Shown here one piece after another: positions 9,153 to 18,483 of a stretch of 64,000 bases of DNA. Each line of letters starts with the position of its first letter. The stretch's first letter is position 1. The translations under genes were made by a program, and so were the position numbers. The notes beneath the pieces are model-generated. The model was given only the letters and a program-made list of their open reading frames with translations, had not been told where the DNA came from and did not search any database. Source of the DNA: Mycolicibacterium sp. CH28 (lineage in GTDB: Bacteria; Actinomycetota; Actinomycetes; Mycobacteriales; Mycobacteriaceae); assembly GCF_004745805.1 (NCBI RefSeq), contig NZ_SRLQ01000017.1, positions 1 through 64,000 on the forward strand, written 5' to 3'.

Positions 9153-9700
9153 CTGGCCACCTCCTCTGATGCTGTGGTTCTGGTCCCCGAGTCCTGCCCG
9201 CCAACCCGTCCCAGGTAGTAGTCGTCGTCGGTGGTGCCCGGCGCCATCGGGTGCGGTGGCGGTTGCATGCCGGGTTGTAGCGGTGCCAGGAGTTTGTCCT
9301 TGCCGTAGATGAGGTCGGCGCGGTTGTCGTCGGCCATTTCGTAGACGTTGGTCATGGTCAAGGCGCGGGTGGGGCAGGCTTCGATGCACAGTCCGCAACC
9401 GATGCAGCGTAGGTAGTTGATTTGGTAGACCCGTCCGTAGCGTTCCCCTGGGGAGAAGCGTTCGGCCTCGGTGTTGTCGGCGCCTTCGACGTAGATGGCG
9501 TCGGCGGGGCAGGCCCAGGCGCACAATTCGCAGCCGATGCACTTCTCCAACCCATCCGGATAGCGGTTGAGTTGATGACGCCCGTGATAGCGCGGCGCCA
9601 CCGGGCCCGGCTTCTCCGGATACTCCTCGGTGATCGGCTTGGTGAACATCGTGCCGAACGTCACCCCGAACCCGGCAACGGCATCAAGGAACTTAGGCAT
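9149..9700 (-). CDS. nuoI: NADH-quinone oxidoreductase subunit I (2x[4Fe-4S])
   Basis: 183 residues from ATG 9700. It carries two ferredoxin motifs, CIGCELCAWACP and CIGCGLCIEACP, which bind clusters N6a and N6b linking NuoG/B electron transfer. MPKFLDAVAGFGVTFGTMF is the typical membrane-anchoring amphipathic N-terminus and a GGGGGAG ribosome site precedes it. An upstream in-frame start at 9736 would overlap nuoH more and is less likely. The start lies inside the nuoH end (8-bp overlap). Confidence 0.96.
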   Translation of the reverse strand: MPKFLDAVAGFGVTFGTMFTKPITEEYPEKPGPVAPRYHGRHQLNRYPDGLEKCIGCELCAWACPADAIYVEGADNTEAERFSPGERYGRVYQINYLRCIGCGLCIEACPTRALTMTNVYEMADDNRADLIYGKDKLLAPLQPGMQPPPHPMAPGTTDDDYYLGRVGGQDSGTRTTASEEVAR

Positions 9701-11006
9701 CGCTGCTCCCCCGTCGTGCGATCGCGACCTTTTCATGGACGTGCTTTCCGTTCCGGATAGGCGCCGGAGCGACCTCGATGGTCACCCACACCTCGGGGAT
9801 CCGCTGCCCGGGAAGGGGCGGCACGGGAAAGCCACCGGCCAGCGGGTCGAATTCGGCTGCGCCCCCGACTGGTTGGTTCATTCGCGGGCGCCGGGCCGCC
9901 CTCATGCTGGTTCGCACAGCGACGAGCAACAAGACAGCGGCGATGAGGTTGGGGATGATGCCGGTGTGGCCGGTGGTGTGCAGGACCGCGACGATCATGA
10001 TCCAGACCAGGGAGACCGGGATCAGCAGTTTCCAGCCCAGGGCCATGAACTGGTCGTAGCGCATGCGGGGCAGGGTGGCGCGCAGCCACATGAACACGAA
10101 CAGGAAGGTCCAGACTTTGGCGATGAACCAGATCAGGGGCCACCACCCGGCATTGGCACCCGGGATCAGGCTGAGTGGCCAGGGGGCATGCCAACCGCCG
10201 AGGAACAAGGTAGTGGCCAGCGCGGACACGGTGGTCATGTTGACGTATTCGGCGAGCATGAACATCGCGAAGGCCAGTGAGGAGTACTCGGTGTGAAACC
10301 CGCCGACGAGTTCGCCTTCGGCCTCGGGCAGGTCGAACGGGGCACGATTGGTTTCCCCCACCATCGCGGTGACATACACCGCGAAACTGGGCAGCAGCAG
10401 GAAGACATACCAGGTCTTGTCCTGGGCGGCCACGATTCCCGACGTGGACATGGTGCCGGCGTAGAGGAATACCGCCGCGAACGACAACGCCATTGCGATC
10501 TCATAGGAGATCACCTGCGCCGTCGAGCGCAACCCCCCCAACAAGGGATAGGTGGAGCCCGACGACCAGCCGGCCAGCACGATGCCGTACACCCCAATAG
10601 AAGTGACGGCCAGGATGTAGAGCACCGCCACCGGCAGATCGGTCAACTGCAATGGTGTTGCGTGCCCGAACACCGACACCACCGGACCCATCGGAATCAC
10701 CGCGAACGCGGTGATCGCCGGGACCACTGACATGATCGGGGCCAGCAGGTAGATCGGCTTGTCCACCCCGGCCGGGATCAGCCCCTCCTTCAGAGCGAGT
10801 TTGATGCCGTCGGCCAGTGACTGCAGCAATCCGAACGGCCCGACCCGGTTGGGGCCGTACCGCATTTGCATGCGGCCCAAGATTTTACGTTCGGCCAGGA
10901 TCGCCACCAACACCGTCAGCAGCAGGAACACGAAGATCGCCAGTGCCTTGACCAGGATCAGCCACCACGGATCCAGGCCGAACACACTCAGGTCCGGATA
11001 GCTCAC
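9693..11006 (-). CDS. nuoH: NADH-quinone oxidoreductase subunit H
   Basis: 437 residues, eight or so transmembrane helices, forming part of the quinone chamber. Conserved motifs: AERKILGRMQMRYGPNRVGP, ADGIKLALKEG, GETNRAPFDLPEAEGELVGG and RATLPRMRYDQFMALGWK. The C-terminal 60 residues are a soluble tail ending in a His/Lys-rich stretch, seen in mycobacterial NuoH. The ATG overlaps the nuoG stop (ATGA). Confidence 0.97.
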   Translation of the reverse strand: MSYPDLSVFGLDPWWLILVKALAIFVFLLLTVLVAILAERKILGRMQMRYGPNRVGPFGLLQSLADGIKLALKEGLIPAGVDKPIYLLAPIMSVVPAITAFAVIPMGPVVSVFGHATPLQLTDLPVAVLYILAVTSIGVYGIVLAGWSSGSTYPLLGGLRSTAQVISYEIAMALSFAAVFLYAGTMSTSGIVAAQDKTWYVFLLLPSFAVYVTAMVGETNRAPFDLPEAEGELVGGFHTEYSSLAFAMFMLAEYVNMTTVSALATTLFLGGWHAPWPLSLIPGANAGWWPLIWFIAKVWTFLFVFMWLRATLPRMRYDQFMALGWKLLIPVSLVWIMIVAVLHTTGHTGIIPNLIAAVLLLVAVRTSMRAARRPRMNQPVGGAAEFDPLAGGFPVPPLPGQRIPEVWVTIEVAPAPIRNGKHVHEKVAIARRGSSDA

Positions 11007-13372
11007 GGCGTTACCTCCCGCTCGATCTGAACCACCGCGCCCGTGGTGACGGCGAGTTGCTCATGCACCGCGCTACCGGGGGACCTCAGGGGCAGCCACA
11101 CCACCCCATCGACCATGTCGGTGATCGTCAGTGGCAGGCTGATCGCGCCGCGCCCGCTAGACACGCTGACCACATCCCCGTCATGCGCGCCGATCGCAGC
11201 GGCCGTGGCCGCCGACAACCGCACCACCGGGGCACGCGCCGTCCCCGCCAAGAACAGCTCCCCATCCTGTAACCGACCACCATCCAACAACATCCGCCAC
11301 CCCGCTAACACCGCCTGCCCTGGTGCGAGCCCGACCGGTGGCGTTGACCGGCAGTCGTCGATCGCCGGGCTGGCGCCGTCCCAGGTGCCCAACCGCGCCA
11401 GCTCGGCCCGCACCGCCTCGACATTGGATGTGCCGAGGTCGACGCCCATCTGGCCGGCGAGGTTGTGCAGGATCCGGTGGTCGGAGTCGCTGCTGCCGGG
11501 CTGCGCCGCGCCAAACGGTCGGATCCGGCCCTCCCAGTTGACGAACGATCCCGCTTTCTCCACGACCGGCGCCACCGGGAAGACGACATCGGCGAGCGCG
11601 GTCACCGCCGACTCCCGCAGTTCCAGGCTGACCACGAACCCGGCCGCCTCGATGGCGGCCAGCGCGGCATGCGGATCCGGCAGGTCTGCCGGATCGACCC
11701 CGCCCACGAGAAACGAACCGATGCCTGCGGTGAGCATCTCCGCGCAATTCAAGCCGGGAGTGCCGGGTAGACCGGTTGTCCCCCAGACTCGTTCGACGCG
11801 CTCACGCGCACGCGCGTGCTGAATCGGGCGTCCGCCGGGGAGGAGGTTGGGTAGGCAGCCGGTGTCGAGTGCGCCGCGGTCGCCGGCGCGGCGTGGGATC
11901 CAGGCCAGGCGGGCCCCGGTGCGGGTGGCCAATCGGGTGGCGGCGGAGAGGGCGCCGGGGCTGGTGGCCAGTCGCTCGCCGAGCATGATGATGGCCCCGG
12001 GTGGGAGTTCGGTAGCCAACTTGTCGAGGGCGGCGGCCTCCCCTCCGGGTGCGGTCAGTACGATCTGGGCGGCAAGTTTGGTCGAGCCCCGCGAGGCGAA
12101 CGGGGCGATGCTGATCACCGTCAGGGCGCGTGTGCGGACCGCTTTGCGCAGCCGCAGGAACACGATCGGCGACTCTTCTTCGAGTTCCAACCCGGCCAAC
12201 ACCACGACAGGCGCGGATTGCAGGTCGGTATAGGAGACGTCGCGGCGCCCGGCGACCTGGGCGGCAAGGAATTGTTGTTCCTCCACCGAATGTGGTCGGG
12301 AACGGAAGTCGATATCGTTGGTGCCCAGCACGATCCGGGCGAACTTCGAATAGGCGTAGGCATCCTCAAGGCTGACCCGACCCCCCACCAACACACCCGT
12401 GCGCCCGGCGGTGAGCCCGGCGGCGGCCACCCCGATCGCCTCCGACCACGACGCCGGACGAAGCGCTCCGCTCTCGTCGCGCACCAGCGGGGTCTGGAGC
12501 CGGTCACCCGCGCGGGTATAGGCAAACGCCCAGCGACCCTTATCGCAGTTCCATTCCTCGTTGACTTCGGGGTCGTCGCCGGCGAGTCGGCGCAGCACGA
12601 CGCCGCGGCGGTGGTCGGTGCGCTGGGCGCAGCCTGAGGCGCAGTGTTCGCAGACGCTCGGGCTGGAGACCAGGTCGAAGGGTCGGGCGCGGAACCGGTA
12701 GGCCGCCCCGGTCAGGGCGCCGACCGGGCAGATCTGAATGGTGTTGCCGCTGAAGTAGGAATCGAAGGCCTCCCCAGGGCCGATGCCCACCTGCTGGAGG
12801 GCACCGCGTTCCACCAGGGCGATAAACGGATCACCAGCAATCTGCTCCGAGAACCTGGTGCAGCGGGCGCACAGCACACACCGCTCCCGATCCAACAGAA
12901 GCTCCGTTGACAGCGGAATGGGCTTCGGATGGGTCCGCTTCACCTTGTCGAAACGGCTTTCGGTGCGCCCACTGGTCATGGCCTGGTTTTGCAGGGGGCA
13001 TTCTCCGCCCTTGTCGCAGACCGGGCAGTCCAGCGGGTGGTTGATCAGCAGCAGTTCCATGACGCCGTGTTGGGCTTTGTCGGCGGCAGCGGAGGTGTGC
13101 TGGGTGCGCACCACCATTCCCTCAGACACGGTGGTGGTACAGCTGGCCATCGGCTTGCGTTGGCCCTCCACCTCGACCAGACACTGTCGGCAGGCCCCCA
13201 CCGGATCCAGCAGCGGATGATCGCAAAACCGCGGGATCTGCACCCCCATCAACTCCGCGGCCCGGATTACCAACGTGCCCTTGGGAACCGCCACCTCGAC
13301 GTCGTCGATCACCAGGGTGACCAACTCCACCGGCGGCGCCTCATCGGTGGACAGGTCCGAGGTTTGCGTCAC
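11003..13372 (-). CDS. nuoG: NADH-quinone oxidoreductase subunit G
   Basis: 789 residues from GTG 13372. Large Fe-S subunit of the NADH module: an N-terminal 2Fe-2S domain (FCDHPLLDPVGACRQC), a His-Cys 4Fe-4S region (HPLDCPVCDKGGECPLQ), a second cluster region (DRERCVLCARCTRFS) and a CEHCASGC motif for the extra cluster N7, then a molybdopterin-oxidoreductase-like domain. Four-base GTGA overlap with nuoF upstream and ATGA overlap with nuoH downstream. Confidence 0.97.
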   Translation of the reverse strand: MTQTSDLSTDEAPPVELVTLVIDDVEVAVPKGTLVIRAAELMGVQIPRFCDHPLLDPVGACRQCLVEVEGQRKPMASCTTTVSEGMVVRTQHTSAAADKAQHGVMELLLINHPLDCPVCDKGGECPLQNQAMTSGRTESRFDKVKRTHPKPIPLSTELLLDRERCVLCARCTRFSEQIAGDPFIALVERGALQQVGIGPGEAFDSYFSGNTIQICPVGALTGAAYRFRARPFDLVSSPSVCEHCASGCAQRTDHRRGVVLRRLAGDDPEVNEEWNCDKGRWAFAYTRAGDRLQTPLVRDESGALRPASWSEAIGVAAAGLTAGRTGVLVGGRVSLEDAYAYSKFARIVLGTNDIDFRSRPHSVEEQQFLAAQVAGRRDVSYTDLQSAPVVVLAGLELEEESPIVFLRLRKAVRTRALTVISIAPFASRGSTKLAAQIVLTAPGGEAAALDKLATELPPGAIIMLGERLATSPGALSAATRLATRTGARLAWIPRRAGDRGALDTGCLPNLLPGGRPIQHARARERVERVWGTTGLPGTPGLNCAEMLTAGIGSFLVGGVDPADLPDPHAALAAIEAAGFVVSLELRESAVTALADVVFPVAPVVEKAGSFVNWEGRIRPFGAAQPGSSDSDHRILHNLAGQMGVDLGTSNVEAVRAELARLGTWDGASPAIDDCRSTPPVGLAPGQAVLAGWRMLLDGGRLQDGELFLAGTARAPVVRLSAATAAAIGAHDGDVVSVSSGRGAISLPLTITDMVDGVVWLPLRSPGSAVHEQLAVTTGAVVQIEREVTP

Positions 13373-14670
13373 GCTCCCACCCCTTCCGGTGCGGCCAGCA
13401 TCGAGGCATACGGGTCGAACGGGCAGCCCCCGGTGAGGTGTGCCTCGTACTCGCCACGGAAGTGCTTGATCGAGGACATGATCGGCGAGGCGGCACCATC
13501 ACCCAAGGCGCAGAACGACTTCCCGTTGAGCGTGTCGGCGATGTCGAGAAGATTGTGTAAATCCGCGTAAGTGGCCCGACCGTTCTCCAGATCGGCGTAT
13601 ATCTGGGTCAGCCAGTAGGTGCCCTCCCGGCACGGCGTGCATTTACCGCAGGACTCGTGGGCATAGAACTGGGTCCACCGGCGCACCGCCCGCACCACAC
13701 ACGTGGTCTCGTCGAAGATCTGCAGAGCCTTGGTCCCCAGCATCGACCCCACCGAGGCCATCCCCTCGTAATCCAAAGGCACGTCGAGGTGTTCGGCGGT
13801 CAGCAGGGGTGTCGACGATCCGCCGGGAGTCCAGAACTTCAGCTCATGCCCGGCCCGGACACCCCCGGCCCACTCCAGCAGTTCGCGCAGGGTGATGCCC
13901 AACGGCGCCTCGTACTGACCCGGGCGAGCGACGTGTCCGGACAGGGAGTAGATCGTGCAGCCGGGTGACTTGTCGGTACCCATCGAGGTGAACCAACCGA
14001 TGCCGTCGCGGAGGATGTGGGGGACGGTGGCGATCGATTCGACGTTGTTGACCACGGTCGGGCAGGCGTAGAGGCCCGCCTCCGCGGGGAACGGCGGGCG
14101 AAGCCGGGGCTGGCCGCGACGGCCCTCCAGCGAGTCCAGTAGCGCGGTCTCCTCACCGCAGATGTAGGCGCCGGCGCCTGCGTGCACGATCAGGTCGAGG
14201 TCGAATCCCGAGCCGAGGATGTCGGTGCCCAGATAGCCCGCCTCGTAGGCCTCGGCGACGGCGTTCTGCAGCCGCCGCAACACCGGCACCACCTCACCGC
14301 GCACATAGATGAACGCGTGGTGGGCCCGGATCGCATACGCCGCGATGATCGCACCCTCGATGAGGGCGTGCGGTGTCGCGTACATCAACGGAACGTCTTT
14401 ACAGGTACCGGGTTCGGACTCGTCGGCATTGACCACCAGGTAATGCGGCTTGTCGTCATCCTGCGGGATGAACGACCACTTCGCCCCGGTCGGGAACCCG
14501 GCTCCCCCGCGACCGCGCAGCCCGGACTCCTTGACCTCCGCAATGACGTCGCGAGGAGACATGGTCAAGGCCTTAGCAAGGGCCTGATAGCCGTCGTGGC
14601 GCACGTAGTTAGCCAGTGTCCACGACTGCGGTTCATTCCAGTAGCGGGTCAGCACTCGGGTGAACGTCAT
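13369..14670 (-). CDS. nuoF: NADH-quinone oxidoreductase subunit F (NADH/FMN site)
   Basis: 433 residues. Binds NADH and FMN and the N3 cluster. GLRGRGGAGFPTGAKW is the nucleotide/FMN loop, ICGEETALLDSLEGRRGQPR the second conserved block, and ESCGKCTPCREG plus a later Cys (FCALGDGA) ligate the [4Fe-4S] cluster. The ATG at 14670 lies one base from the nuoE stop. Electrons from NADH enter here; in reverse electron flow, H2-derived electrons could in principle leave here as NADH for CO2 fixation (inference). Confidence 0.97.
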   Translation of the reverse strand: MTFTRVLTRYWNEPQSWTLANYVRHDGYQALAKALTMSPRDVIAEVKESGLRGRGGAGFPTGAKWSFIPQDDDKPHYLVVNADESEPGTCKDVPLMYATPHALIEGAIIAAYAIRAHHAFIYVRGEVVPVLRRLQNAVAEAYEAGYLGTDILGSGFDLDLIVHAGAGAYICGEETALLDSLEGRRGQPRLRPPFPAEAGLYACPTVVNNVESIATVPHILRDGIGWFTSMGTDKSPGCTIYSLSGHVARPGQYEAPLGITLRELLEWAGGVRAGHELKFWTPGGSSTPLLTAEHLDVPLDYEGMASVGSMLGTKALQIFDETTCVVRAVRRWTQFYAHESCGKCTPCREGTYWLTQIYADLENGRATYADLHNLLDIADTLNGKSFCALGDGAASPIMSSIKHFRGEYEAHLTGGCPFDPYASMLAAPEGVGA

Positions 14671-14671
14671 C

Positions 14672-15316
14672 TCATCCCGCCTCCGGCTGGACCGGCACGA
14701 CGCCGGCTAGGGTGCGGGCTGTCTGGCGGAAGGTGCATAGCGGGGCGCCGCGGGTGGGTGTGACGGTTTTGCCGTCGCGGAGGGATTGCACGAGTTCGCG
14801 TGCACTCGAAGGGGTTTGGTTGTCGAAGAATTCCCAGTTGACCATCACCACTGGGGCGTAGTCGCAGGCGGCGTTGCACTCGATGTGTTCGAGGGTGATC
14901 CGCCCGTCGGTGGTGGTCTGACCGGGGTGCAGGGCCAGCTCGGTTTCGAGAGCCTCGATGATGGCGTCCCCGCCCATGATCGCGCACAGCGTGTTGGTGC
15001 AGACGCCGACCAGGTACTGGCCGGTCGGCGTGCGTCGGTACATGGAGTAGAACGTCGCCACTGCGGTGACTTCGGCGTCGGTGAGGCCTAACCGAGTGGC
15101 GCAGAAGCGGATGCCGGCGGTGGTGAGGTAACCGTCCTCGGCCTGCACCAGATGTAGCAGCGGCAGCAGCGCCGAGCGGGGCTGCGGGTAGCGGGCGACG
15201 ATGGTCGCCGCATCTCCCGACAGGCGCTCCACCACGTCGGCCGGGTAGGCGTCGTGCCCACCGACCGGCGGGCCGGGTTCGTCGGGCCGCGGGCCTAACA
15301 CCAGGTCGATGCTCAC
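14672..15316 (-). CDS. nuoE: NADH-quinone oxidoreductase subunit E
   Basis: 214 residues from GTG 15316. Thioredoxin-fold 2Fe-2S subunit (cluster N1a) with Cys ligands in VGVCTNTLC and HIECNAACDYAP. GTG overlaps the nuoD stop as GTGA, which fixes the start; the frame upstream to 15391 overlaps nuoD and is not used. Length is slightly larger than E. coli NuoE, as usual in actinobacteria. Confidence 0.95.
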   Translation of the reverse strand: MSIDLVLGPRPDEPGPPVGGHDAYPADVVERLSGDAATIVARYPQPRSALLPLLHLVQAEDGYLTTAGIRFCATRLGLTDAEVTAVATFYSMYRRTPTGQYLVGVCTNTLCAIMGGDAIIEALETELALHPGQTTTDGRITLEHIECNAACDYAPVVMVNWEFFDNQTPSSARELVQSLRDGKTVTPTRGAPLCTFRQTARTLAGVVPVQPEAG

Positions 15317-16623
15317 CTGTCGACACCACCCATCACCGGATCGATCGAGGCCACCGACGCGATCACGTCGGCGACCATGCCGCCCTCGCACATCGCCGCG
15401 ACCGCTTGCAGATTCGTGAACGACGGGTCCCGGTAGTGCACCCGATAGGGGCGGGTGCCGCCGTCGGAGACCATGTGCACCCCGAGTTCCCCGCGGGGCG
15501 ACTCGACCGCGGTGTAGACCTGCCCGGCCGGGACGCGGAACCCTTCGGTGACGAGTTTGAAGTGGTGGATCAAACCTTCCATCGAGGTGCCCATGATCGT
15601 GGCGATGTGCTCCGGGGAATTGCCCAACCCGTCGGGGCCCAGCGTGAGGTCGGCCGGCCAGGCGAGTTTCTTGTCGGTGATCATCACCGGGCCCGGCTCA
15701 AGCCGGGCCAGGCACTGGCGCACGATCTTCACCGACTCATACATCTCCTTGACCCGGATCAGATATCGCCCGTAGCAGTCCGCACCGGTGTCGGTGATCA
15801 CCTCGAAGTCGTAGGTCTCGTAGCCGCAATAGGGTTGGGTCTTGCGCAGGTCGTGGGGCAGTCCGGTGGACCGCAACACCGGCCCGGTGATACCGAGGGC
15901 CATGCAGCCGGTCAGATCCAGATAGCCGATGCCCTGGGTGCGGCCCTTCCAGATGTAGCTCTCGGTCAACAGATCACCGAGCTCGTCGAGATGCCCCGGC
16001 AGAACCCCCAGCAGTTCTTCGAGGCGGGCCGGGCCGTCCTCGGGCAGATCGGTGGCCACCCCGCCGGGGCGGATGTAGGCGTTGTTCATCCGCAACCCGG
16101 TCACCGCTTCGAAGAACGACAGGATCAGGTCGCGGTCGCGGAAGCCGAAGAACATCGGTGACATCGCACCCAGTTCCATCCCGCCGGTGGCCAGCGCCAC
16201 CAGATGCGAGGAAATCCGGTTCAGCTCCATCAGCAGCACCCGGATCACCGACGCCCGCTCAGGAATATCGTCGGTGATTCCTAGAAGGCGTTCCACACCA
16301 AGGCAATACGCGGTCTCGTTGAAGAACGGCGACAGGTAGTCCATCCGCGTCACGAACGTCACACCCTGCGTCCAGTTGCGGTACTCCAGATTCTTCTCGA
16401 TCCCGGTATGCAGATAGCCGATCCCACACCGAGCTTCGGTGACCGTCTCACCCTCAATCTCCAGGATCAGCCGCAACACCCCGTGGGTCGAGGGGTGCTG
16501 CGGACCCATGTTCACCACGATCCGTTCGCCGACCTCGCCCTGGCGGGCGGCGGCCACCAACTCGTCCCAGTCCTGTCCGCCCAGGACGACCACGCCGTCC
16601 TCATCGTCGATGTGTGTGCTCAT
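15313..16623 (-). CDS. nuoD: NADH-quinone oxidoreductase subunit D
   Basis: 436 residues. 49-kDa subunit homologous to [NiFe]-hydrogenase large subunits, lining the quinone site. GPQHPSTHGVLRL at about residue 40 is the conserved quinone-pocket motif; ESPRGELG and the C-terminal SIDPVMGGVDR are also diagnostic. The ATG at 16623 overlaps the nuoC stop by one base (TGATG). Confidence 0.97.
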   Translation of the reverse strand: MSTHIDDEDGVVVLGGQDWDELVAAARQGEVGERIVVNMGPQHPSTHGVLRLILEIEGETVTEARCGIGYLHTGIEKNLEYRNWTQGVTFVTRMDYLSPFFNETAYCLGVERLLGITDDIPERASVIRVLLMELNRISSHLVALATGGMELGAMSPMFFGFRDRDLILSFFEAVTGLRMNNAYIRPGGVATDLPEDGPARLEELLGVLPGHLDELGDLLTESYIWKGRTQGIGYLDLTGCMALGITGPVLRSTGLPHDLRKTQPYCGYETYDFEVITDTGADCYGRYLIRVKEMYESVKIVRQCLARLEPGPVMITDKKLAWPADLTLGPDGLGNSPEHIATIMGTSMEGLIHHFKLVTEGFRVPAGQVYTAVESPRGELGVHMVSDGGTRPYRVHYRDPSFTNLQAVAAMCEGGMVADVIASVASIDPVMGGVDR

Positions 16624-17333
16624 CAGTGATACGACCTGCGTTCGTCCGGCGGGGGGATCTGGGCGCCGTGGTATTCCACCGGTATTCCGCCCAGCGGGTA
16701 GTCCTTTCGCTGCGGGTGGCCCACCCAGTCGTCAGGCATCTCGATACGGGTCAGCCCGGGATGACCGTCGAAGATGATGCCGAAGAAGTCGTAGGTCTCC
16801 CGCTCATGCCAGTCGCAGGTCGGATACACCGAAAACAGCGACGGGATATGCGGATCGGCGTCCGCACACGCCACCTCCAGGTGGACGCGCCGGTTATGAG
16901 TGATCGACATCAGGGGATAGAAGGCGTGCAACTCCCGGCCCGAGTCCTGCGGGTAGTGCACACCTGAGACCCCGCAGCACAGTTCGAACCGCAACGCTTC
17001 GTCGTCGCGCAGCGCGCTGGCGACCGTCGGCAGGTGCTCGCGGTTAATGTCCAGGGTGAGCTGGTCGGAGAACACCACCACCCGCTCGAGGGCGGCGGCG
17101 AACACGTCGGCCCCGAGGACCTCGGCAAGCCGGTCGACGACCTCGTCGAAATAGCCGCCGTAGGGCCGCAGGGTGCTGCCCGGCAATGCGACCTCGCGAA
17201 TCAGCCTGCCGTATCCGGACGTGTCACCGCTGCCGTTGATGCCGAACATGCCGCGGCGCACTTCGATGACTTCCTTGTCGGTGTCGCTGGGCCCGATCCC
17301 CGCGTCGCTTCGCTCCTGCCCGCCGGTGCTCAC
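16623..17333 (-). CDS. nuoC: NADH-quinone oxidoreductase subunit C, with repeat-derived N-terminus
   Basis: 236 residues from GTG 17333, which overlaps the nuoB stop as GTGA. 30-kDa subunit of complex I: the segment PSLFSVYPTCDWHERETYDFFGIIFDGHPGLTRI is the signature, and RKDYPLGG lies near the C-terminus. Residues about 4-14 (GGQERSDAGIG) are encoded by a 31-nt sequence (17296-17326) that also occurs three times in the methyltransferase gene at 57323-57430. So the N-terminus seems to have been extended or rewritten by a small interspersed element. Confidence 0.93.
   Translation of the reverse strand: MSTGGQERSDAGIGPSDTDKEVIEVRRGMFGINGSGDTSGYGRLIREVALPGSTLRPYGGYFDEVVDRLAEVLGADVFAAALERVVVFSDQLTLDINREHLPTVASALRDDEALRFELCCGVSGVHYPQDSGRELHAFYPLMSITHNRRVHLEVACADADPHIPSLFSVYPTCDWHERETYDFFGIIFDGHPGLTRIEMPDDWVGHPQRKDYPLGGIPVEYHGAQIPPPDERRSYH
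17296..17326. repeat. Single copy of the GTCGCTTCGCTCC element inside nuoC
   Basis: On the plus strand these 31 bases match the repeat in the 57.3-kb methyltransferase gene with one mismatch (CGCGTCG instead of CGGGTCG). The shared core is GTCGCTTCGCTCCTGCCCGC. Here it is read antisense, adding GGQERSDAGIG to NuoC. Identity this long between two unrelated genes 40 kb apart is not expected by chance. Confidence 0.8.
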
Positions 17334-17884
17334 CGCAGTAACCCCTTGAGTTCCAGGGTGGTCGGGGCAGCCAACGCGGCCTGCTCGGCGGCCGCGATAA
17401 CCTCGTCGCGGTGCACGCCCAACGGCATCTCGGCGATCTTGGCGTGCAACGCCAAAATCGCGTGCAGCAGCATCTCCGGCCGCGGCGGACAACCCGGCAG
17501 GTAGATGTCGACCGGAACGATGTGGTCCACACCCTGCACCACCGCGTAGTTGTTGAACATCCCCCCGCTGGAGGCACACACGCCCATCGCCAACACCCAC
17601 TTCGGCTCGGCCATCTGGTCATACACCTGCCGCAACACCGGACCCATCTTCTGGCTCACCCGCCCAGCCACAATCATCAAATCCGCCTGCCGCGGCGTCG
17701 CCGAAAACCGCTCCATCCCGAACCGGGCAATATCAAACCGCGGACCCGCCGTCGCCATCATCTCGATCGCACAACACGCCAACCCAAACGTCGCCGGCCA
17801 CAACGACCCCTTACGAACGAACCCGGCGACCTTCTCCACCGTGGACAACAAAATGCCGCCCGGCAGCTGTTCTTCTAATCCCAC
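17330..17884 (-). CDS. nuoB: NADH-quinone oxidoreductase subunit B
   Basis: 184 residues from GTG 17884 (GLEEQLPGG follows). Ligates cluster N2, the last cluster before quinone: adjacent Cys37-Cys38 in GLACCAIEMM, plus MGVCASSGG and LPGCPPRPE. The start lies inside the nuoA 3' end; the open frame up to 17995 is Gly/Val-rich overlap with nuoA and is rejected. Confidence 0.96.
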   Translation of the reverse strand: MGLEEQLPGGILLSTVEKVAGFVRKGSLWPATFGLACCAIEMMATAGPRFDIARFGMERFSATPRQADLMIVAGRVSQKMGPVLRQVYDQMAEPKWVLAMGVCASSGGMFNNYAVVQGVDHIVPVDIYLPGCPPRPEMLLHAILALHAKIAEMPLGVHRDEVIAAAEQAALAAPTTLELKGLLR

Positions 17885-18231
17885 TCCAGCCCACCCCGCC
17901 GCCACACATACCCATACGCCACGAACACCGTCGCCATGAAGATCAGCATCTCCACCAGCGCAAACGTCCCAAGCCGATCGAACGCCACCGCCCACGGATA
18001 CAGAAAGACAATCTCGATATCGAAGACAATGAACAACATCGCCGTCAGGTAGTACTTGATCGGAAACCGCTGACCCACCACATCAGCCACCGGCTCAATC
18101 CCACACTCGTAAGCCTCCAACTTGGCCCGATTGAACCGCCGCGGCCCCACCACCAACGCAATCACCACAGACACCACCGCGAAACCCGCCGCGATAGCCC
18201 CCAACACCAAAATGGGCATATAGAGATCCAC
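17875..18231 (-). CDS. nuoA: NADH-quinone oxidoreductase subunit A (first nuo gene)
   Basis: 118 residues, three transmembrane helices, with the conserved loop EAYECGIEP and FPIKYYLTAMLFIVFDIEIVFLYPWA region. GTG 18231 is preceded by AGGAGG at a 6-base spacing, a strong ribosome site that settles the start. First gene of the operon nuoABCDEFGHIJKLMN, which runs leftward for 15 kb with only tiny gaps or overlaps, so it is a single transcription unit. Confidence 0.97.
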   Translation of the reverse strand: MDLYMPILVLGAIAAGFAVVSVVIALVVGPRRFNRAKLEAYECGIEPVADVVGQRFPIKYYLTAMLFIVFDIEIVFLYPWAVAFDRLGTFALVEMLIFMATVFVAYGYVWRRGGLEWD

Positions 18232-18483
18232 TCCATGCCTCCTGTCGGTGACGGCTGCGGATAGGCGTATGTCTACCGACTGGGACAGCTGAGGTATCCC
18301 CCGTTACGGGGGATACGCCAGGTGATCCGATGGGGGAGATTTCCCTTGTCCGCCAGCGTGTGTGGTCACAGCGGTCGCCCCATTGATGGATCTAGATATA
18401 GTGATATATACTCAGCCTGGGTAGGCTCCACCCGCCGGAGATGCTCACCCATACAAGGCGTGCGGATAGAGCGGAGGATCACC
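18232..18483. promoter_or_regulatory. Divergent intergenic region nuoA / DUF302 gene
   Basis: 252 bp between divergent genes, so it must hold both promoters. It contains the perfect palindrome at 18294-18316, a GGGGGAGATTTCCC sequence near 18332-18345 and an AT-rich stretch around 18391-18412 (GATCTAGATATAGTGATATA) that is unusually AT-rich for this genome and may be the promoter or operator of the rightward gene. No sigma-factor consensus can be assigned with certainty. Confidence 0.5.
18294..18316. promoter_or_regulatory. Perfect GC-rich palindrome (arms GTATCCCCCG / CGGGGGATAC)
   Basis: Two perfect 10-base arms, 18294-18303 and 18307-18316, around a TTA centre, about 63 bp upstream of the nuoA start. 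No T-run follows, so an operator is more likely than a terminator. Related CCCCC/GGGGG palindromes are at 35857-35874 and 39645-39662. The binding protein is unknown. Confidence 0.5.

Noticed and set aside
8397..9542. A possible NuoI-NuoJ fusion frame
   Set aside because: The part before 9152 overlaps nuoI out of frame and reads as Arg-rich noise; AGGAGG before GTG 9152 fixes the nuoJ start.
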